A stretch of 64,000 nucleotides of DNA from Halalkalibacter urbisdiaboli. GTDB lineage: Bacteria > Bacillota > Bacilli > Bacillales > Bacillaceae_D. Below the pieces are notes generated by a model. That model did not search any database, was not told the origin of the DNA, and was given only the letters and a program-made list of their open reading frames with translations. This document shows positions 36,407 to 44,026 of the stretch, piece after piece. The DNA lies in contig NZ_MVJM01000001.1 in NCBI RefSeq assembly GCF_002156385.1, positions 948,861 to 1,012,860 of the forward strand. The letters are read 5' to 3'. A program made the translations under genes and the position numbers. Every line of letters begins with the position of its first letter. Within the stretch, counting starts at the first letter, position 1.

Positions 36407-36745
36407 TTACCCCTCCACACTAGCTGCTACTTCTTGGCTTCCAGTAGCTCTTATTGCTCTAACTTCACTAATGATCTGTCTTTCTACCTCTGTATTCTTC
36501 TTCTGAAGCATCTTGTTAATTAGAAAAATATCAATTAACGCCCAAATTCCGAGTCCACCTATTGTTAGAGTCATCGCAATGCCTGTTCCAATTTTACCCA
36601 AGTAATAACGATGGCCACCCGCTGTACCTAAAAAGAACCAAAGCAGCCAGGTTGTAGTGGTAGATTTTTTTCGCTTATCCATTTCGGATGCCAATAATTG
36701 AAGTTCTTGAGACGTTAATTCCTTCTTTGAAACCAAGTTTTCCAT
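36407..36745 (-). CDS. TM2-domain membrane protein
   Basis: 112 residues. The TM2 domain begins TTTTWLLWFFLGTAGGHRYY with the family's GxxGxHRFYLG-like motif, followed by a second membrane segment (IAMTLTIGGLGIWALIDIF). It is the first gene after the c-di-GMP-I aptamer and terminator, and is co-transcribed with the M48 protease. The molecular role of TM2 proteins in bacteria is not established. Confidence 0.85.
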   Translation of the reverse strand: MENLVSKKELTSQELQLLASEMDKRKKSTTTTWLLWFFLGTAGGHRYYLGKIGTGIAMTLTIGGLGIWALIDIFLINKMLQKKNTEVERQIISEVRAIRATGSQEVAASVEG

Positions 36746-36774
36746 TTTTCTTCCCCCTAATAATTAAAAATAAT

Positions 36775-36807
36775 TAAAAAAGACTATCTCTAAGAATAGA
36801 GATAGTC
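36775..36807 (-). terminator. riboswitch expression-platform terminator
   Basis: GACTATCTCT and AGAGATAGTC form a perfect 10-bp stem followed by seven T on the minus strand. It lies between the c-di-GMP aptamer and the TM2 start and is the likely genetic switch. Confidence 0.85.
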
Positions 36808-36839
36808 AAGAATCACCATGTAAATATATCTAAATACGA

Positions 36840-36925
36840 ATGGCAACCCGACTATCATAGCTCTACACATAGAACCTTAGATTCGTAGCTTTGCGTCCCT
36901 ATGTTTCCATAGGTTTGCCTTTACA
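36840..36925 (-). promoter_or_regulatory. cyclic di-GMP-I riboswitch (GEMM)
   Basis: Read on the minus strand, the aptamer begins GGCAAACCTATGGAAACATA, where GAAA is the tetraloop of P1b. It continues GGGACGCAAAGC and closes with GTCGGGTTGCC. These are the conserved GEMM-I elements, including the receptor helix and the GGACGCAAAGC core. It precedes the TM2 and M48 genes with a terminator between, so c-di-GMP levels probably control that pair. Confidence 0.88.
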
Positions 36926-36945
36926 TATATAAGCATATGAGTATA

Positions 36946-37270
36946 GTAGCATATTAGAATAACGAAAAGAATGGGACTATATGACTAATATATGGTTATT
37001 TCATCCTTATACTAGAGAAGAATGGAAAGTGAATATGAACATCATCTGAATTTAAAAGTAGAATCCTCCTCTTATTTGTCCTAAAAAAATAAAAAATAAC
37101 CTCTGACGGACATCATACCTAGAGAGGTTGCTTTTAAACAAACTTGGTTTCAAATGAGCAATTTTTAGTCTATTTCCATTTGTAGCCTTGTAAAAAAGTT
37201 GAGTATAATGGATTTTACAGTACAGCCGGAATTTTCTATTACAGAGTTTCATCTTTTGTGCTACTTGTAC
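36946..37270. other. intergenic region with a minus-strand terminator and no clear gene
   Basis: This 325-bp stretch should hold the promoter of the riboswitch transcript. A hairpin AACCTCT/AGAGGTT (37098-37129) is followed by a long T-rich run on the minus strand, so some short transcript may end there. The 66-codon open frame across it has no good start site and is cysteine- and arginine-rich in a non-protein-like way, so no gene is called. Confidence 0.4.
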
Positions 37271-37274
37271 TTAT

Positions 37275-37347
37275 TGTACTATCCTGCTCCTTTACTTCAA
37301 TAAGCCAGAGCATCCTTATTCAAGGATCACCCGTTAGTTCGATAAGG
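37275..37347 (-). repeat. cassette-boundary repeat 2
   Basis: TATCCTGCTCCTTTACTTCAATAAG, a GCATCCTT/AAGGAT terminator stem, then CACCCGTTAGTTCGATAAG. Both direct half-sites are clear. It lies just downstream of the HIT gene. Confidence 0.8.
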
Positions 37348-37364
37348 TTTGTACAGTGAGTTAT

Positions 37365-37703
37365 TTACATTTCCCATTTTAATTGTCGACCTCCAATTAT
37401 ATGATAATGCATATGGTAAACCTCTTGTTGACCATGTTTTCCAGTATTAGTAATTACTCTAAAACCATCATTACTTACACCCAAAATTTCTGCAACTTCT
37501 TTTAATCCTTGGTGAATTTTATATATGATTTTTTCATCATCTTCTTTTATGTCCATGATGTTTTCAATATGTTTTTTAGGTATTACTAACGCATGAACTG
37601 GAGCACTAAAATGCAATCCGTAAAAGGCAATAACATCTTCATCTTCAAATATGATTTCTGCTGGAGCTTCTCTATTAACAATCTTACAAAAAATACAATT
37701 CAT
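37365..37703 (-). CDS. HIT-family hydrolase
   Basis: 112 residues from the ATG at 37703 (GGAGG site). It starts NCIFCKIVNRE, with the Cys pair seen in HIT proteins. The histidine triad is HMHYH, in the C-terminal block YHMHYHIIGG. Such proteins hydrolyse nucleoside phosphoramidates or dinucleoside polyphosphates. It is a single-gene unit with repeat 2 downstream and repeat 3 upstream. Confidence 0.93.
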   Translation of the reverse strand: MNCIFCKIVNREAPAEIIFEDEDVIAFYGLHFSAPVHALVIPKKHIENIMDIKEDDEKIIYKIHQGLKEVAEILGVSNDGFRVITNTGKHGQQEVYHMHYHIIGGRQLKWEM

Positions 37704-37744
37704 CTTTGTATTCCTCCACAATATTAAACGTTCTATAAACCTTT

Positions 37745-37826
37745 TTCTTTGATTAACCTGCCAGCTTGTTCAATAAAAAAAACAGCATCCTTTGTTGAAA
37801 GAACGCTCCAGTTAGTAGAACAAGTC
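37745..37826 (-). repeat. cassette-boundary repeat 3
   Basis: TTAACCTGCCAGCTTGTTCAATAA, an AGCATCCTTT/AAAGAACGCT stem, then CCAGTTAGTAGAACAAG. It lies just downstream of the DJ-1/PfpI gene. Confidence 0.75.
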
Positions 37827-37852
37827 AATATTAAGATAGTGACTTGCTAAAT

Positions 37853-38458
37853 TTAGTCAATTTTTATTTCGTATTCCATTCCACGGGCTGTATTTGATGT
37901 TACTTCTTTTCCAAGAAGACGATTTACAATATGAAAAGACATATTTATTCCCGCCGAAACCCCCGCTGAAGTCACAATATTACCTTGATCAACGAATTTT
38001 ACATTTCTTTGAAGTGTCACCTTTGGAAACTCGTTTTCAAATCTATCATAGGTAAACCAATGTGTAGTCGCCGTTTTGCCGTCAAGCAATCCAGCTTTGG
38101 CTAGTAAAAATGCACCCGTGCAAACCGAAGTCATTATATTAACATTAGTCATTTGATTAGCTATCCATTCTATAACTCGTCTATTGTGTATTTGTGTTTC
38201 TCTTGCTCCAGGTCCACCTGGAACCACAATAATATCAAAAGAAGGTGCGTTATCAAAGCTGTATTCTGGTTGAACTTTCAATCCGTTTCTAGCATATATC
38301 ATTTCTCCAGTTTCTGAAATAGTACTTACAATGAATGCTCTAGTTGTAAAGTCTTCATATGTAGTAACGGAAAAAACTTCAAAAGGTCCTGCAAAATCGA
38401 GCACTTCAATCTCGTCAAACAGTAAAATCCCAACAGTCCATTGTTTCTTAATCGACAT
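37853..38458 (-). CDS. DJ-1/PfpI-family protein
   Basis: 201 residues from the ATG at 38458, after GGTGAGG and after the leader terminator. The class I glutamine-amidotransferase-like fold has the nucleophile elbow MTSVCTGAFLLAKAG (Cys), an N-terminal acidic residue in FDEIEVLDFAGPFE, and a histidine in ATTHWFTYDRF. The substrate is unknown. Its leader contains a ZTP riboswitch aptamer and terminator, implying induction when ZMP/ZTP accumulates under folate or one-carbon limitation. Confidence 0.9.
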   Translation of the reverse strand: MSIKKQWTVGILLFDEIEVLDFAGPFEVFSVTTYEDFTTRAFIVSTISETGEMIYARNGLKVQPEYSFDNAPSFDIIVVPGGPGARETQIHNRRVIEWIANQMTNVNIMTSVCTGAFLLAKAGLLDGKTATTHWFTYDRFENEFPKVTLQRNVKFVDQGNIVTSAGVSAGINMSFHIVNRLLGKEVTSNTARGMEYEIKID

Positions 38459-38481
38459 ATTATCCTCACCCCTTAAAATAA

Positions 38482-38511
38482 TAAAAAGCATTTGGATTTT
38501 TCCAAATGCTT
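38482..38511 (-). terminator. ZTP riboswitch terminator
   Basis: GCATTTGGA and TCCAAATGC form a 9-bp stem with a 4-nt loop, followed by TTTTTATT on the minus strand. It abuts the 3' end of the aptamer. Confidence 0.85.
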
Positions 38512-38581
38512 TGCCCAGGCGTACGGCTATATAAGTATGTATTCCCTCGTGGTAATCCACGTTACGCCAGTTATACATACC
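38512..38581 (-). promoter_or_regulatory. ZTP/ZMP riboswitch (pfl motif)
   Basis: On the minus strand, P1 pairs GTATGTAT with ATACATAC. Inside lies ACTGGCGTAACGTGG...CCACGAGGGAAT, as in known pfl RNAs, and the 3' domain GCCGTACGCCTGGGC supplies the pseudoknot partner. A terminator follows directly. The regulated gene is the DJ-1/PfpI protein, 53 bp downstream. Confidence 0.85.
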
Positions 38582-38595
38582 AAATAATGTTATTA

Positions 38596-39045
38596 TTATT
38601 TCTGTAATTTCTCATTGATTTGTTTTAAATGATGTGAATCGTGCTTAATGAATATTTTTATAAAACTTTCTCCAGAGAATTTTCTTTTTCCACCACCAAT
38701 AGTAAACCTAACATCTTTCCCAACTCTTGAAATTCTTTCATTAAGTTCTTTTCGAGTGATTATAAAACTCTCAATGAGAGACTCAGCTGAATACTCTTTA
38801 ATAAAAGACATAGCCTCTTCATTATGTTGGTCATGGTCTGGGAACTTTGGTAAATCAACACCATCAGCCATATATGGTATCATCTTTTCAAGATTGAATT
38901 TATCCCAATAGTATAGATGCCCCACAATTTGTATGATTGACCATTTTCCTTCTTTAATAGGTTCGCATAGTCTTTCTTCAGATATTTCTTTTAAATCCAC
39001 AATACTATCAATCATTTTTTCAAATTGACTTAATGTTTTATTCAA
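38596..39045 (-). CDS. DinB-family protein
   Basis: 149 residues from a TTG at 39045, 7 nt after GGGTGG. The DinB/YfiT four-helix fold is indicated by WSIIQIVGHLYYWDKFN with the first metal histidine and the C-terminal KHDSHHLKQINEKL with the other histidines. Members are putative metal-dependent thiol transferases. It is a lone gene between the ZTP leader and repeat 4. Confidence 0.82.
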   Translation of the reverse strand: MNKTLSQFEKMIDSIVDLKEISEERLCEPIKEGKWSIIQIVGHLYYWDKFNLEKMIPYMADGVDLPKFPDHDQHNEEAMSFIKEYSAESLIESFIITRKELNERISRVGKDVRFTIGGGKRKFSGESFIKIFIKHDSHHLKQINEKLQK

Positions 39046-39145
39046 TTGAATACCACCCTTCAAAAATTAATAGAGTATTCAACTTCAATTATACATTAAA
39101 TTCCAAGAAACATTTGTTCTTATTTGTTTATTATTTATTAAAGGT

Positions 39146-39227
39146 TGTTCTTTAACAATCCTGCCCTTTACTTCAATAAGAAAAACAGCATCCCTTGTTG
39201 AAGGAATGCACTCAATAGTTGAAGAAT
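39146..39227 (-). repeat. cassette-boundary repeat 4
   Basis: TTTAACAATCCTGCCCTTTACTTCAATAAG, a GCATCCCTT/AAGGAATGC stem, then CAATAGTTGAAGAA. It lies directly downstream of the NUDIX gene. Confidence 0.8.
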
Positions 39228-39232
39228 ACTAA

Positions 39233-39679
39233 TTAAATAAAATGTTTTTCAATAATGAACTTCGCTCTCTCATCAAGCGGTTGAGGTAACTTATTTAAAG
39301 AGAAATATCTCAAGTTCAAGCTTTCACCATCATTTATTGTTAACTCACCACTTACATCGTCAGCTAAGTAAACACATATAACGTTATAGACTTGATCGCC
39401 ATTAGGATATTTAAAATAAAAATCTTTACCTGATAGAATATCAACAAATGTTAAAGTTTTTGCCTTTAATCCTGTTTCTTCATAAAGTTCACGTTCAGCA
39501 GTTTGTTCTAAACTTTCACCCATTTCCATTGCCCCTCCTGGCAATCCCCATTCTTTTGTATCAGAACGATGTTGAAACAAAATCTCATTTTTTAGATTCA
39601 CAACGACTATGGTTGAACCTACTAAAATAAAAGGTCTACTACCAATGAGTTCTCTTATTCCCTTTATATATTCAGCCAT
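39233..39679 (-). CDS. NUDIX hydrolase
   Basis: 148 residues. The Nudix box is complete: GGAMEMGESLEQTAEREL followed by YEETGL. It hydrolyses a nucleoside diphosphate linked to another moiety; the substrate is not predictable. A stretch of about 155 bp of this gene (39450-39605) recurs at 46051-46206 as a broken copy. Confidence 0.9.
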   Translation of the reverse strand: MAEYIKGIRELIGSRPFILVGSTIVVVNLKNEILFQHRSDTKEWGLPGGAMEMGESLEQTAERELYEETGLKAKTLTFVDILSGKDFYFKYPNGDQVYNVICVYLADDVSGELTINDGESLNLRYFSLNKLPQPLDERAKFIIEKHFI

Positions 39680-39732
39680 ACTTTCCCCCTAATGATTTTA
39701 TTTTCTAATCCACTATATTCAAAAGTAACAGT

Positions 39733-39788
39733 AAAAAAGGGCATTAACCCTTCATCTGGATCAATGCACCTGGTTAATTGAAGAACAA
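39733..39788 (-). repeat. cassette-boundary repeat 5 (partial)
   Basis: The GGGCATTAACCC stem region and the closing half-site CACCTGGTTAATTGAAGAA remain. The palindromic left half is missing. Confidence 0.55.
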
Positions 39789-39793
39789 TCTAA

Positions 39794-39978
39794 TTAAGTT
39801 AATTTTTCAAGGTTTCTTACCTTAAGAAATAAAATTGTACCACAATCAAAACAAAAACAAGCGTCTACAGGAGAACTTTTCAAAATAGAGTTTTTCTTAA
39901 AAACAGAACCATAACCTTAAATTCCCCGGTTTTATTTCTTTTGGACCCACACTCAGGACAAGTTCTTTCTTCTTTCAC
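39794..39978 (-). pseudogene. small zinc-ribbon protein, frameshifted
   Basis: A GTG at 39978 follows AGGAGGGG. The first frame reads KEERTCPECGSKRNKTGEFK and then stops within 12 codons. The frame shifted by one near 39910 continues GSVFKKNSILKSSPVDACF, then CFDCGTIL, ending at 39794. Together they give two CxxC pairs of a zinc ribbon of about 60 residues. One indel in this gene, or in the sequence, explains the break. Confidence 0.55.
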
Positions 39979-40001
39979 AGTGCCCCTCCTTTATAGAAAA
40001 T

Positions 40002-40673
40002 TTACTGTTCATTTAAATGAAGCTGATATGCTTTATATGCACGTAATATGGATATAAAAAGTGTACTGATAAGGATGGTAAAGAAACTAATCAACATAAG
40101 ACTTCCTTGAAGAAGCCCGCAAAACAACATAAGCAAGCCTCCTACAAAAAGTGGATAAGAAAATGGGCGTAATATTATATTCCATACTTGATTAGTTGAG
40201 TTCATGAGGGGTGAAGAGCTTTCTAAAATATCTAGTTGGAATCTTGGGAGTGTATTTGCCGTGGAAATAAGGACAGTCCCTACAAGAATAGGAATTAAAC
40301 GTAATAAGTCAAACTCCGTCCCGATAGCCATACATGAAGCGAACTTCACCAAAGATGATGTAAGATAAATTCGTTCTTACATGGGAGTTACAAGAAGTAA
40401 CCCACAATGCAGTATAAAAAGAATTACAGTAAGGGACAAAAAAATGTCATCAATCCCTTTTCTAAACCTAGAGTAGGAGCCCTGCCGTTTAATAAATTTC
40501 TGTAGAACGAAGAGCTGAGTGTTTAATAAAATCATTGTTAAAGGAATAGTAAGTAGGATAACTTCACTTGTTCCATACTTTGGTTCAACCATTTTAATCT
40601 TTGTGACATATAAAAAGATACTTACACCGAGAGTAAAAATAGTTAAGCAACTAATAATCAGTTTTCGGACCAC
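40002..40673 (-). pseudogene. SdpI-like membrane protein, interrupted by one in-frame stop
   Basis: The 98-residue N-terminal part (40377-40673; DUF1648-like segments ending LLLVTPM) and the 116-residue C-terminal part (40002-40352; SdpI-like VPI/GNYLPK-type block in altered form) are in the same frame, separated by a single TAA at 40377-40379. Together they would be about 223 residues, near the ~207 of SdpI immunity proteins. It overlaps the ArsR gene at its start, as in sdpR-sdpI operons. The stop lies inside a 44-bp sequence repeated at 46645. Two independently translated halves remain possible. Confidence 0.6.
40344..40387. repeat. 44-bp repeat, copy A
   Basis: This segment, from CTTCACC to CATGGGAG, recurs with about 6 mismatches at 46645-46688. 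Here it lies across the stop codon that splits the SdpI-like gene. Confidence 0.6.
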
Positions 40674-40945
40674 TAGTTCTCCCCCTTAGAATTAAATTGA
40701 ATGATCCACTTCATAACATCCTGAAAGACCGTAGAATTTAGAGAATAATAAACATACTGCCCCTTTTTAAATGCATACACTAAATCAGCATTTTTTAACA
40801 CAGATAAATGTTGTGAAATCCCTGGTTTACTGATATCAAAATGATTAGCAATTTCCCCTGCTGTCAATTCTCCATTCCGTAGGAGGTCTAAAATCCTTCT
40901 TCTATTCTCATCGGATAATGCTTTAAACAGCTCGTTAATTGACAA
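40673..40945 (-). CDS. ArsR/SdpR-family regulator
   Basis: 90 residues forming a winged helix: FKALSDENRRRILDLLRNGE, then TAGEIANHFDISKPGISQHL. It contains no cysteine, so it is not a thiol-type metal sensor and fits the SdpR autorepressor group. It is co-transcribed with the SdpI-like gene. A 9-bp inverted repeat (40964-40991) lies just upstream and is the probable operator. Confidence 0.88.
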   Translation of the reverse strand: MSINELFKALSDENRRRILDLLRNGELTAGEIANHFDISKPGISQHLSVLKNADLVYAFKKGQYVYYSLNSTVFQDVMKWIIQFNSKGEN

Positions 40946-40963
40946 AAAATTTTTACTCCTTTC

Positions 40964-40991
40964 ATTTAAGTATTTACTTAATTACTTAAAT
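40964..40991. promoter_or_regulatory. ArsR-family operator
   Basis: ATTTAAGTA and TACTTAAAT form a perfect inverted repeat with a 10-bp spacer, 19 bp before the ArsR start. Confidence 0.7.
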
Positions 40992-41028
40992 TATATGCCA
41001 TTGGAACAAAATGTCAACATCAATTTGA

Positions 41029-41122
41029 ATTACCGCACCACCTGGTAGTGACCATCTTATTAACCATTAAAATTTTTTCATCATAGATAAACGCATAAAC
41101 AACATCCACTTTCTCATAGTTT
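41029..41122 (-). pseudogene. NUDIX gene remnant (N-terminal fragment)
   Basis: Minus-strand frame reads KVDVVYAFIYDEKILMVNK, then after a one-base shift WSLPGGAV, the usual start and Nudix-box entry of a NUDIX protein. No box continues; the sequence runs into the ArsR promoter region. It is a truncated cassette gene. Confidence 0.6.
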
Positions 41123-41164
41123 CCCCCTTTATAATAAGTGTTTTTAGTACAAAGTAGCACAACA

Positions 41165-41252
41165 TTATTCAACTAACCTGCCAGTTAGCGCAACAAGTGT
41201 CATAACAACAGCCCTCACTTTTCATGCCTTACTACCCTTTTGTTGTAGAAAA
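41165..41252 (-). repeat. cassette-boundary repeat 6
   Basis: TTCAACTAACCTGCCAGTTAG is the clearest palindromic half, followed by CGCAACAAG. The terminator part is divergent and the closing site (CCCTTTTGTTGTAGAA) weak. Confidence 0.7.
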
Positions 41253-41253
41253 A

Positions 41254-41781
41254 CTAATATATAAATGCAGGATTTTCTCTTATATTTAGAAGAATTTCAT
41301 CTAAATCGGATGGTTTTAAATTAGTTGTATTAAATATAAAGCGTTTTTCTAATTCTTTACTTTCAAATTCCTTCACTAATTCTAAACACCTTTCACCCAT
41401 CTGATGTTCTTTAATCCTTAAAGCGTCTCTTTTCAGTAGTTCATCTCTATCCGCCCACAAAACAACATAGATAACTTCTATATCATTTACTTCGGCATAA
41501 ATCTTCTGTGATAGCTTTTCAACTTCTTCTGGAAAAGCAACATAATCAATGATCACATTCTTATTGGCTTGAACAAAATTAATACTTAAATCCGCTATAT
41601 TTTCCCAAACAAGTGATAGGGATTCTTCACTTTCCCAAGGCGGAAGGTATCCACCAATAACCATATGATTTATTAAATCACCTTCAATATAAGCACTATG
41701 TTCAAATAATTCAGCAAGTCTTTTTGAAGTTGTAGATTTACCAACTCCTGCTGGTCCAGATATAATATAAATTCTATTCAT
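41254..41781 (-). CDS. P-loop kinase (AAA_33/AAA_18-like)
   Basis: 175 residues from the ATG at 41781. Walker A is GPAGVGKST at about residues 9-17. A lid-like basic block (ADRDELLKRDALRIKEHQMG) follows. It is likely a small-molecule or nucleotide kinase; the substrate is unknown. It is a single gene between repeats 6 and 7. Confidence 0.85.
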   Translation of the reverse strand: MNRIYIISGPAGVGKSTTSKRLAELFEHSAYIEGDLINHMVIGGYLPPWESEESLSLVWENIADLSINFVQANKNVIIDYVAFPEEVEKLSQKIYAEVNDIEVIYVVLWADRDELLKRDALRIKEHQMGERCLELVKEFESKELEKRFIFNTTNLKPSDLDEILLNIRENPAFIY

Positions 41782-41841
41782 TGTTCCCACCTACTTTATC
41801 TATGTACATTTCTAATTCAAGTTAATACCTTTAAATCCTTC

Positions 41842-41929
41842 TTCCACTAACCTTAGTACAAAAAGCGATAGGATCTGCCGTTACGACAGCTCGCATTCTT
41901 TCGTTCAGGCACCCGTTACTTGAATAAGC
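41842..41929 (-). repeat. cassette-boundary repeat 7
   Basis: A GCGATAGGATCTGCCGTTACGACAGC core is followed by the strong half-site GCACCCGTTACTTGAATAAG. A separate terminator follows at 41930. Confidence 0.7.
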
Positions 41930-41960
41930 TAAAAAGGCGGTCACTAATTGACCGCCTTTT
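41930..41960. terminator. terminator after the tautomerase gene
   Basis: AAAAAGGCGGTCA and TGACCGCCTTTT form a near-perfect symmetrical stem with T-runs on both sides, so it can act in either direction. Confidence 0.85.
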
Positions 41961-41962
41961 AC

Positions 41963-42352
41963 TCATACATTAACTTTATAATTCAGTGCTAACTCATCCC
42001 CAGGTAATCCTCTTATTCCCCAGTTATGTTTTGGTGTTTCAAAAATTGTAATCTCAATATCTTGAGGGGATATACTCAATTCACCATTTATACGCTCGAA
42101 TAGTAGCTTTAATAATTGTTTTTTAGCTTTAACCGTTCTACCTTCAAACATACTAACCTCAATTACGGTATATGCTTCAGTTCTCCCACCTGCAAAATAA
42201 AAATCTTCTTTCTCCATAGGGAAAAAGCGATGAAATTTTTTGTCCGAAGGAAATCCAAGTGCTTCCACCATACACGAATGAATAACATTCGATAGTGTTT
42301 CCTTAATTGGATTTAACCTATCCTTAACCCCATAAATTTTAATTTGTCCCAT
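41963..42352 (-). CDS. tautomerase-family protein
   Basis: 129 residues from the ATG at 42352. The sequence resembles the Tautomerase_2 family (SNVIHSCMVEALGFPSDKKF, then HRFFPMEKEDFYF; C-terminal DIEITIFETPKHNWGIRG). Unlike 4-oxalocrotonate tautomerases it does not begin with Pro after Met, so catalysis by an N-terminal proline is not evident. The substrate is unknown. Confidence 0.75.
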   Translation of the reverse strand: MGQIKIYGVKDRLNPIKETLSNVIHSCMVEALGFPSDKKFHRFFPMEKEDFYFAGGRTEAYTVIEVSMFEGRTVKAKKQLLKLLFERINGELSISPQDIEITIFETPKHNWGIRGLPGDELALNYKVNV

Positions 42353-42430
42353 TCTCATCTCACCTTTCTCTTCTCAACTAAACTAAACTCTGCTAACGAT
42401 ATACTATATTCTATAAAGAAGTTAAAAATT

Positions 42431-42517
42431 CCTTCTACAAGTATTCTGCCACGTTCGTGCAATAAGCTATAGGAGCTGTCGACTCCTTATTTCGTTAAAG
42501 CACCCTTAACTTTAAGT
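42431..42517 (-). repeat. cassette-boundary repeat 8
   Basis: TCTGCCACGTTCGTGCAATAAG, a GGAGCTGTCGACTCC stem, then CACCCTTAACTTTAAG. Confidence 0.7.
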
Positions 42518-42582
42518 GCCATTTTTCACAATCCTGTAAACATCTTTAAAAAGAAAGAAAAGTCCTGCTATAATTAGTTTTT

Positions 42583-42969
42583 TCAACAAAATATTTCGTG
42601 AATATTTCCATCAGGATCTGCAAAAAAAGCAGTAGTTTGACCCCAAGGCATTTGTGTAGGTTCTTTAATGGGAACTGCTCCTTTTTGTATAATTTCCTTA
42701 TAGGAGTTCTCTACTTCTTCTGGTGTATCGCAAGGAAATGCTAATTCAAAAGATTGTCCCATTTTACCTTCTTTAAAAGAAGGATGTCCTCCAGTTATAT
42801 CAGACATTATTTGTCGGGAACAAATTGAAAACCTAACTCCTTCACTTTCAAACTCTACATTTTGTTCAGAATCACCTTCTATATTAAATCCTATAACTTC
42901 TCGATAGAAATTTTTCATTTTTAAAACATCATCTGTAACTATTGTTATAAGGCTTATTTTAGATTTCAT
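42583..42969 (-). CDS. VOC-family (glyoxalase-like) protein
   Basis: 128 residues from the ATG at 42969, after GGAG. It starts KISLITIVTDDVLKMKNFYR and ends GQTTAFFADPDGNIHEIF, the two edges of a vicinal oxygen chelate domain. A role as a metalloenzyme or small drug-binding protein is possible. Its start lies close to the stop of the next gene upstream (24 bp). Confidence 0.85.
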   Translation of the reverse strand: MKSKISLITIVTDDVLKMKNFYREVIGFNIEGDSEQNVEFESEGVRFSICSRQIMSDITGGHPSFKEGKMGQSFELAFPCDTPEEVENSYKEIIQKGAVPIKEPTQMPWGQTTAFFADPDGNIHEIFC

Positions 42970-42991
42970 GTAAATCCAACTCCTATTCACA

Positions 42992-43858
42992 TTAATTTTT
43001 GTCAATCATATCGTGATGATGTAATACCCTCAAAGCGTCCATAGTCCAAATACTTTTCCATACTCTACAATCTTCTTCATCATCAACATGCCAATTCAAA
43101 ATAAAATGTCCATCCTCCGATTGTGTATATATTTCGTTTTCTAAACTTCGGATAACATACTCTTTAATGGATAAGTACATTGGACTATCTGGTGAATGCG
43201 CTAACAAAAATGGTTTAGCACAATATGTAGTTGCCCATTTGTCTGAGTCCGTTTCAATAATTTGAAGAATGTCCTCATTTAATTGTTTCAAAATTTGTGA
43301 CTTATATGGTTCGTCAATTCTTTCTGACAAACGAAGTAAACAGAGAGCAGATAAAAAATAAAATTGTCGTGGTTCTTCTGAAGTTCGAATGGTAGTCATA
43401 GAAGCCATTGCATGTTCGGTAACATTCCTTAGAAAACCTTTTGGTACTAATTGCCGATACTCATATAAATAACCTACTAATTCAGCACATGGATTATCTA
43501 ACCAGCCATTGCTTCTTTGGTTAGGTCTTGCATGCCAACATTTTAGTTCATGATCATATGAGTCTACTATGTATTGAATGCCTTTTTGCACAATCTCATC
43601 TTTTGATGTAGCACCAACTTCACTAAGATACTGAAAAGCCATACTGGTATCCATCTCATTTGGAATATCACTATGTCCTTCTCCCATATTTCTAAAACCA
43701 TCATTTTCTCCTTGATACTGTTTTAATAAGAAAATTACGTTTCGAGGATTCCCATTTTCAAAATGAAAACGGAACAATTCCTGTTCCAAATCTCTTCCGT
43801 AATTCATTAGATAACTTCGAGCTTTTTGGAAATTTTCAAAAGATAATGTACTAACCAT
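42992..43858 (-). CDS. uncharacterised protein, alpha/alpha-toroid-like
   Basis: 288 residues without a signal peptide. The repeated pattern of aromatic and helix segments (NDGFRNMGEGHSDIPNEMDT, CWHARPNQRSNGWLDNPCAE, DCRVWKSIWTMDAL) resembles the prenyltransferase/squalene-cyclase toroid fold, but no catalytic motif is recognised. It precedes the VOC gene by 23 bp and may be co-transcribed. A 25-codon frame (43928-43851) overlaps its start and could be a short leader. Confidence 0.55.
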   Translation of the reverse strand: MVSTLSFENFQKARSYLMNYGRDLEQELFRFHFENGNPRNVIFLLKQYQGENDGFRNMGEGHSDIPNEMDTSMAFQYLSEVGATSKDEIVQKGIQYIVDSYDHELKCWHARPNQRSNGWLDNPCAELVGYLYEYRQLVPKGFLRNVTEHAMASMTTIRTSEEPRQFYFLSALCLLRLSERIDEPYKSQILKQLNEDILQIIETDSDKWATTYCAKPFLLAHSPDSPMYLSIKEYVIRSLENEIYTQSEDGHFILNWHVDDEEDCRVWKSIWTMDALRVLHHHDMIDKN

Positions 43859-44026
43859 AACCCATTCCCTTCAATTTATTATTTTTAATACGACAAATAG
43901 ACTCAAATTCCTTTTTAGTTTTTGTTTTCATAAAGTAAACTTTAAAAACCCGTATTTTTCATTCTTCATTTCTCCTCACGTTGAGTTTATAAAACTCCAT
44001 CTAAATTAGAATTATTAAATCAACGC

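Noticed and set aside
37052-37252. 66-codon minus-strand frame between the riboswitch region and repeat 2
   Set aside because: There is no credible start site, composition is not protein-like, and the frame runs through a terminator hairpin.
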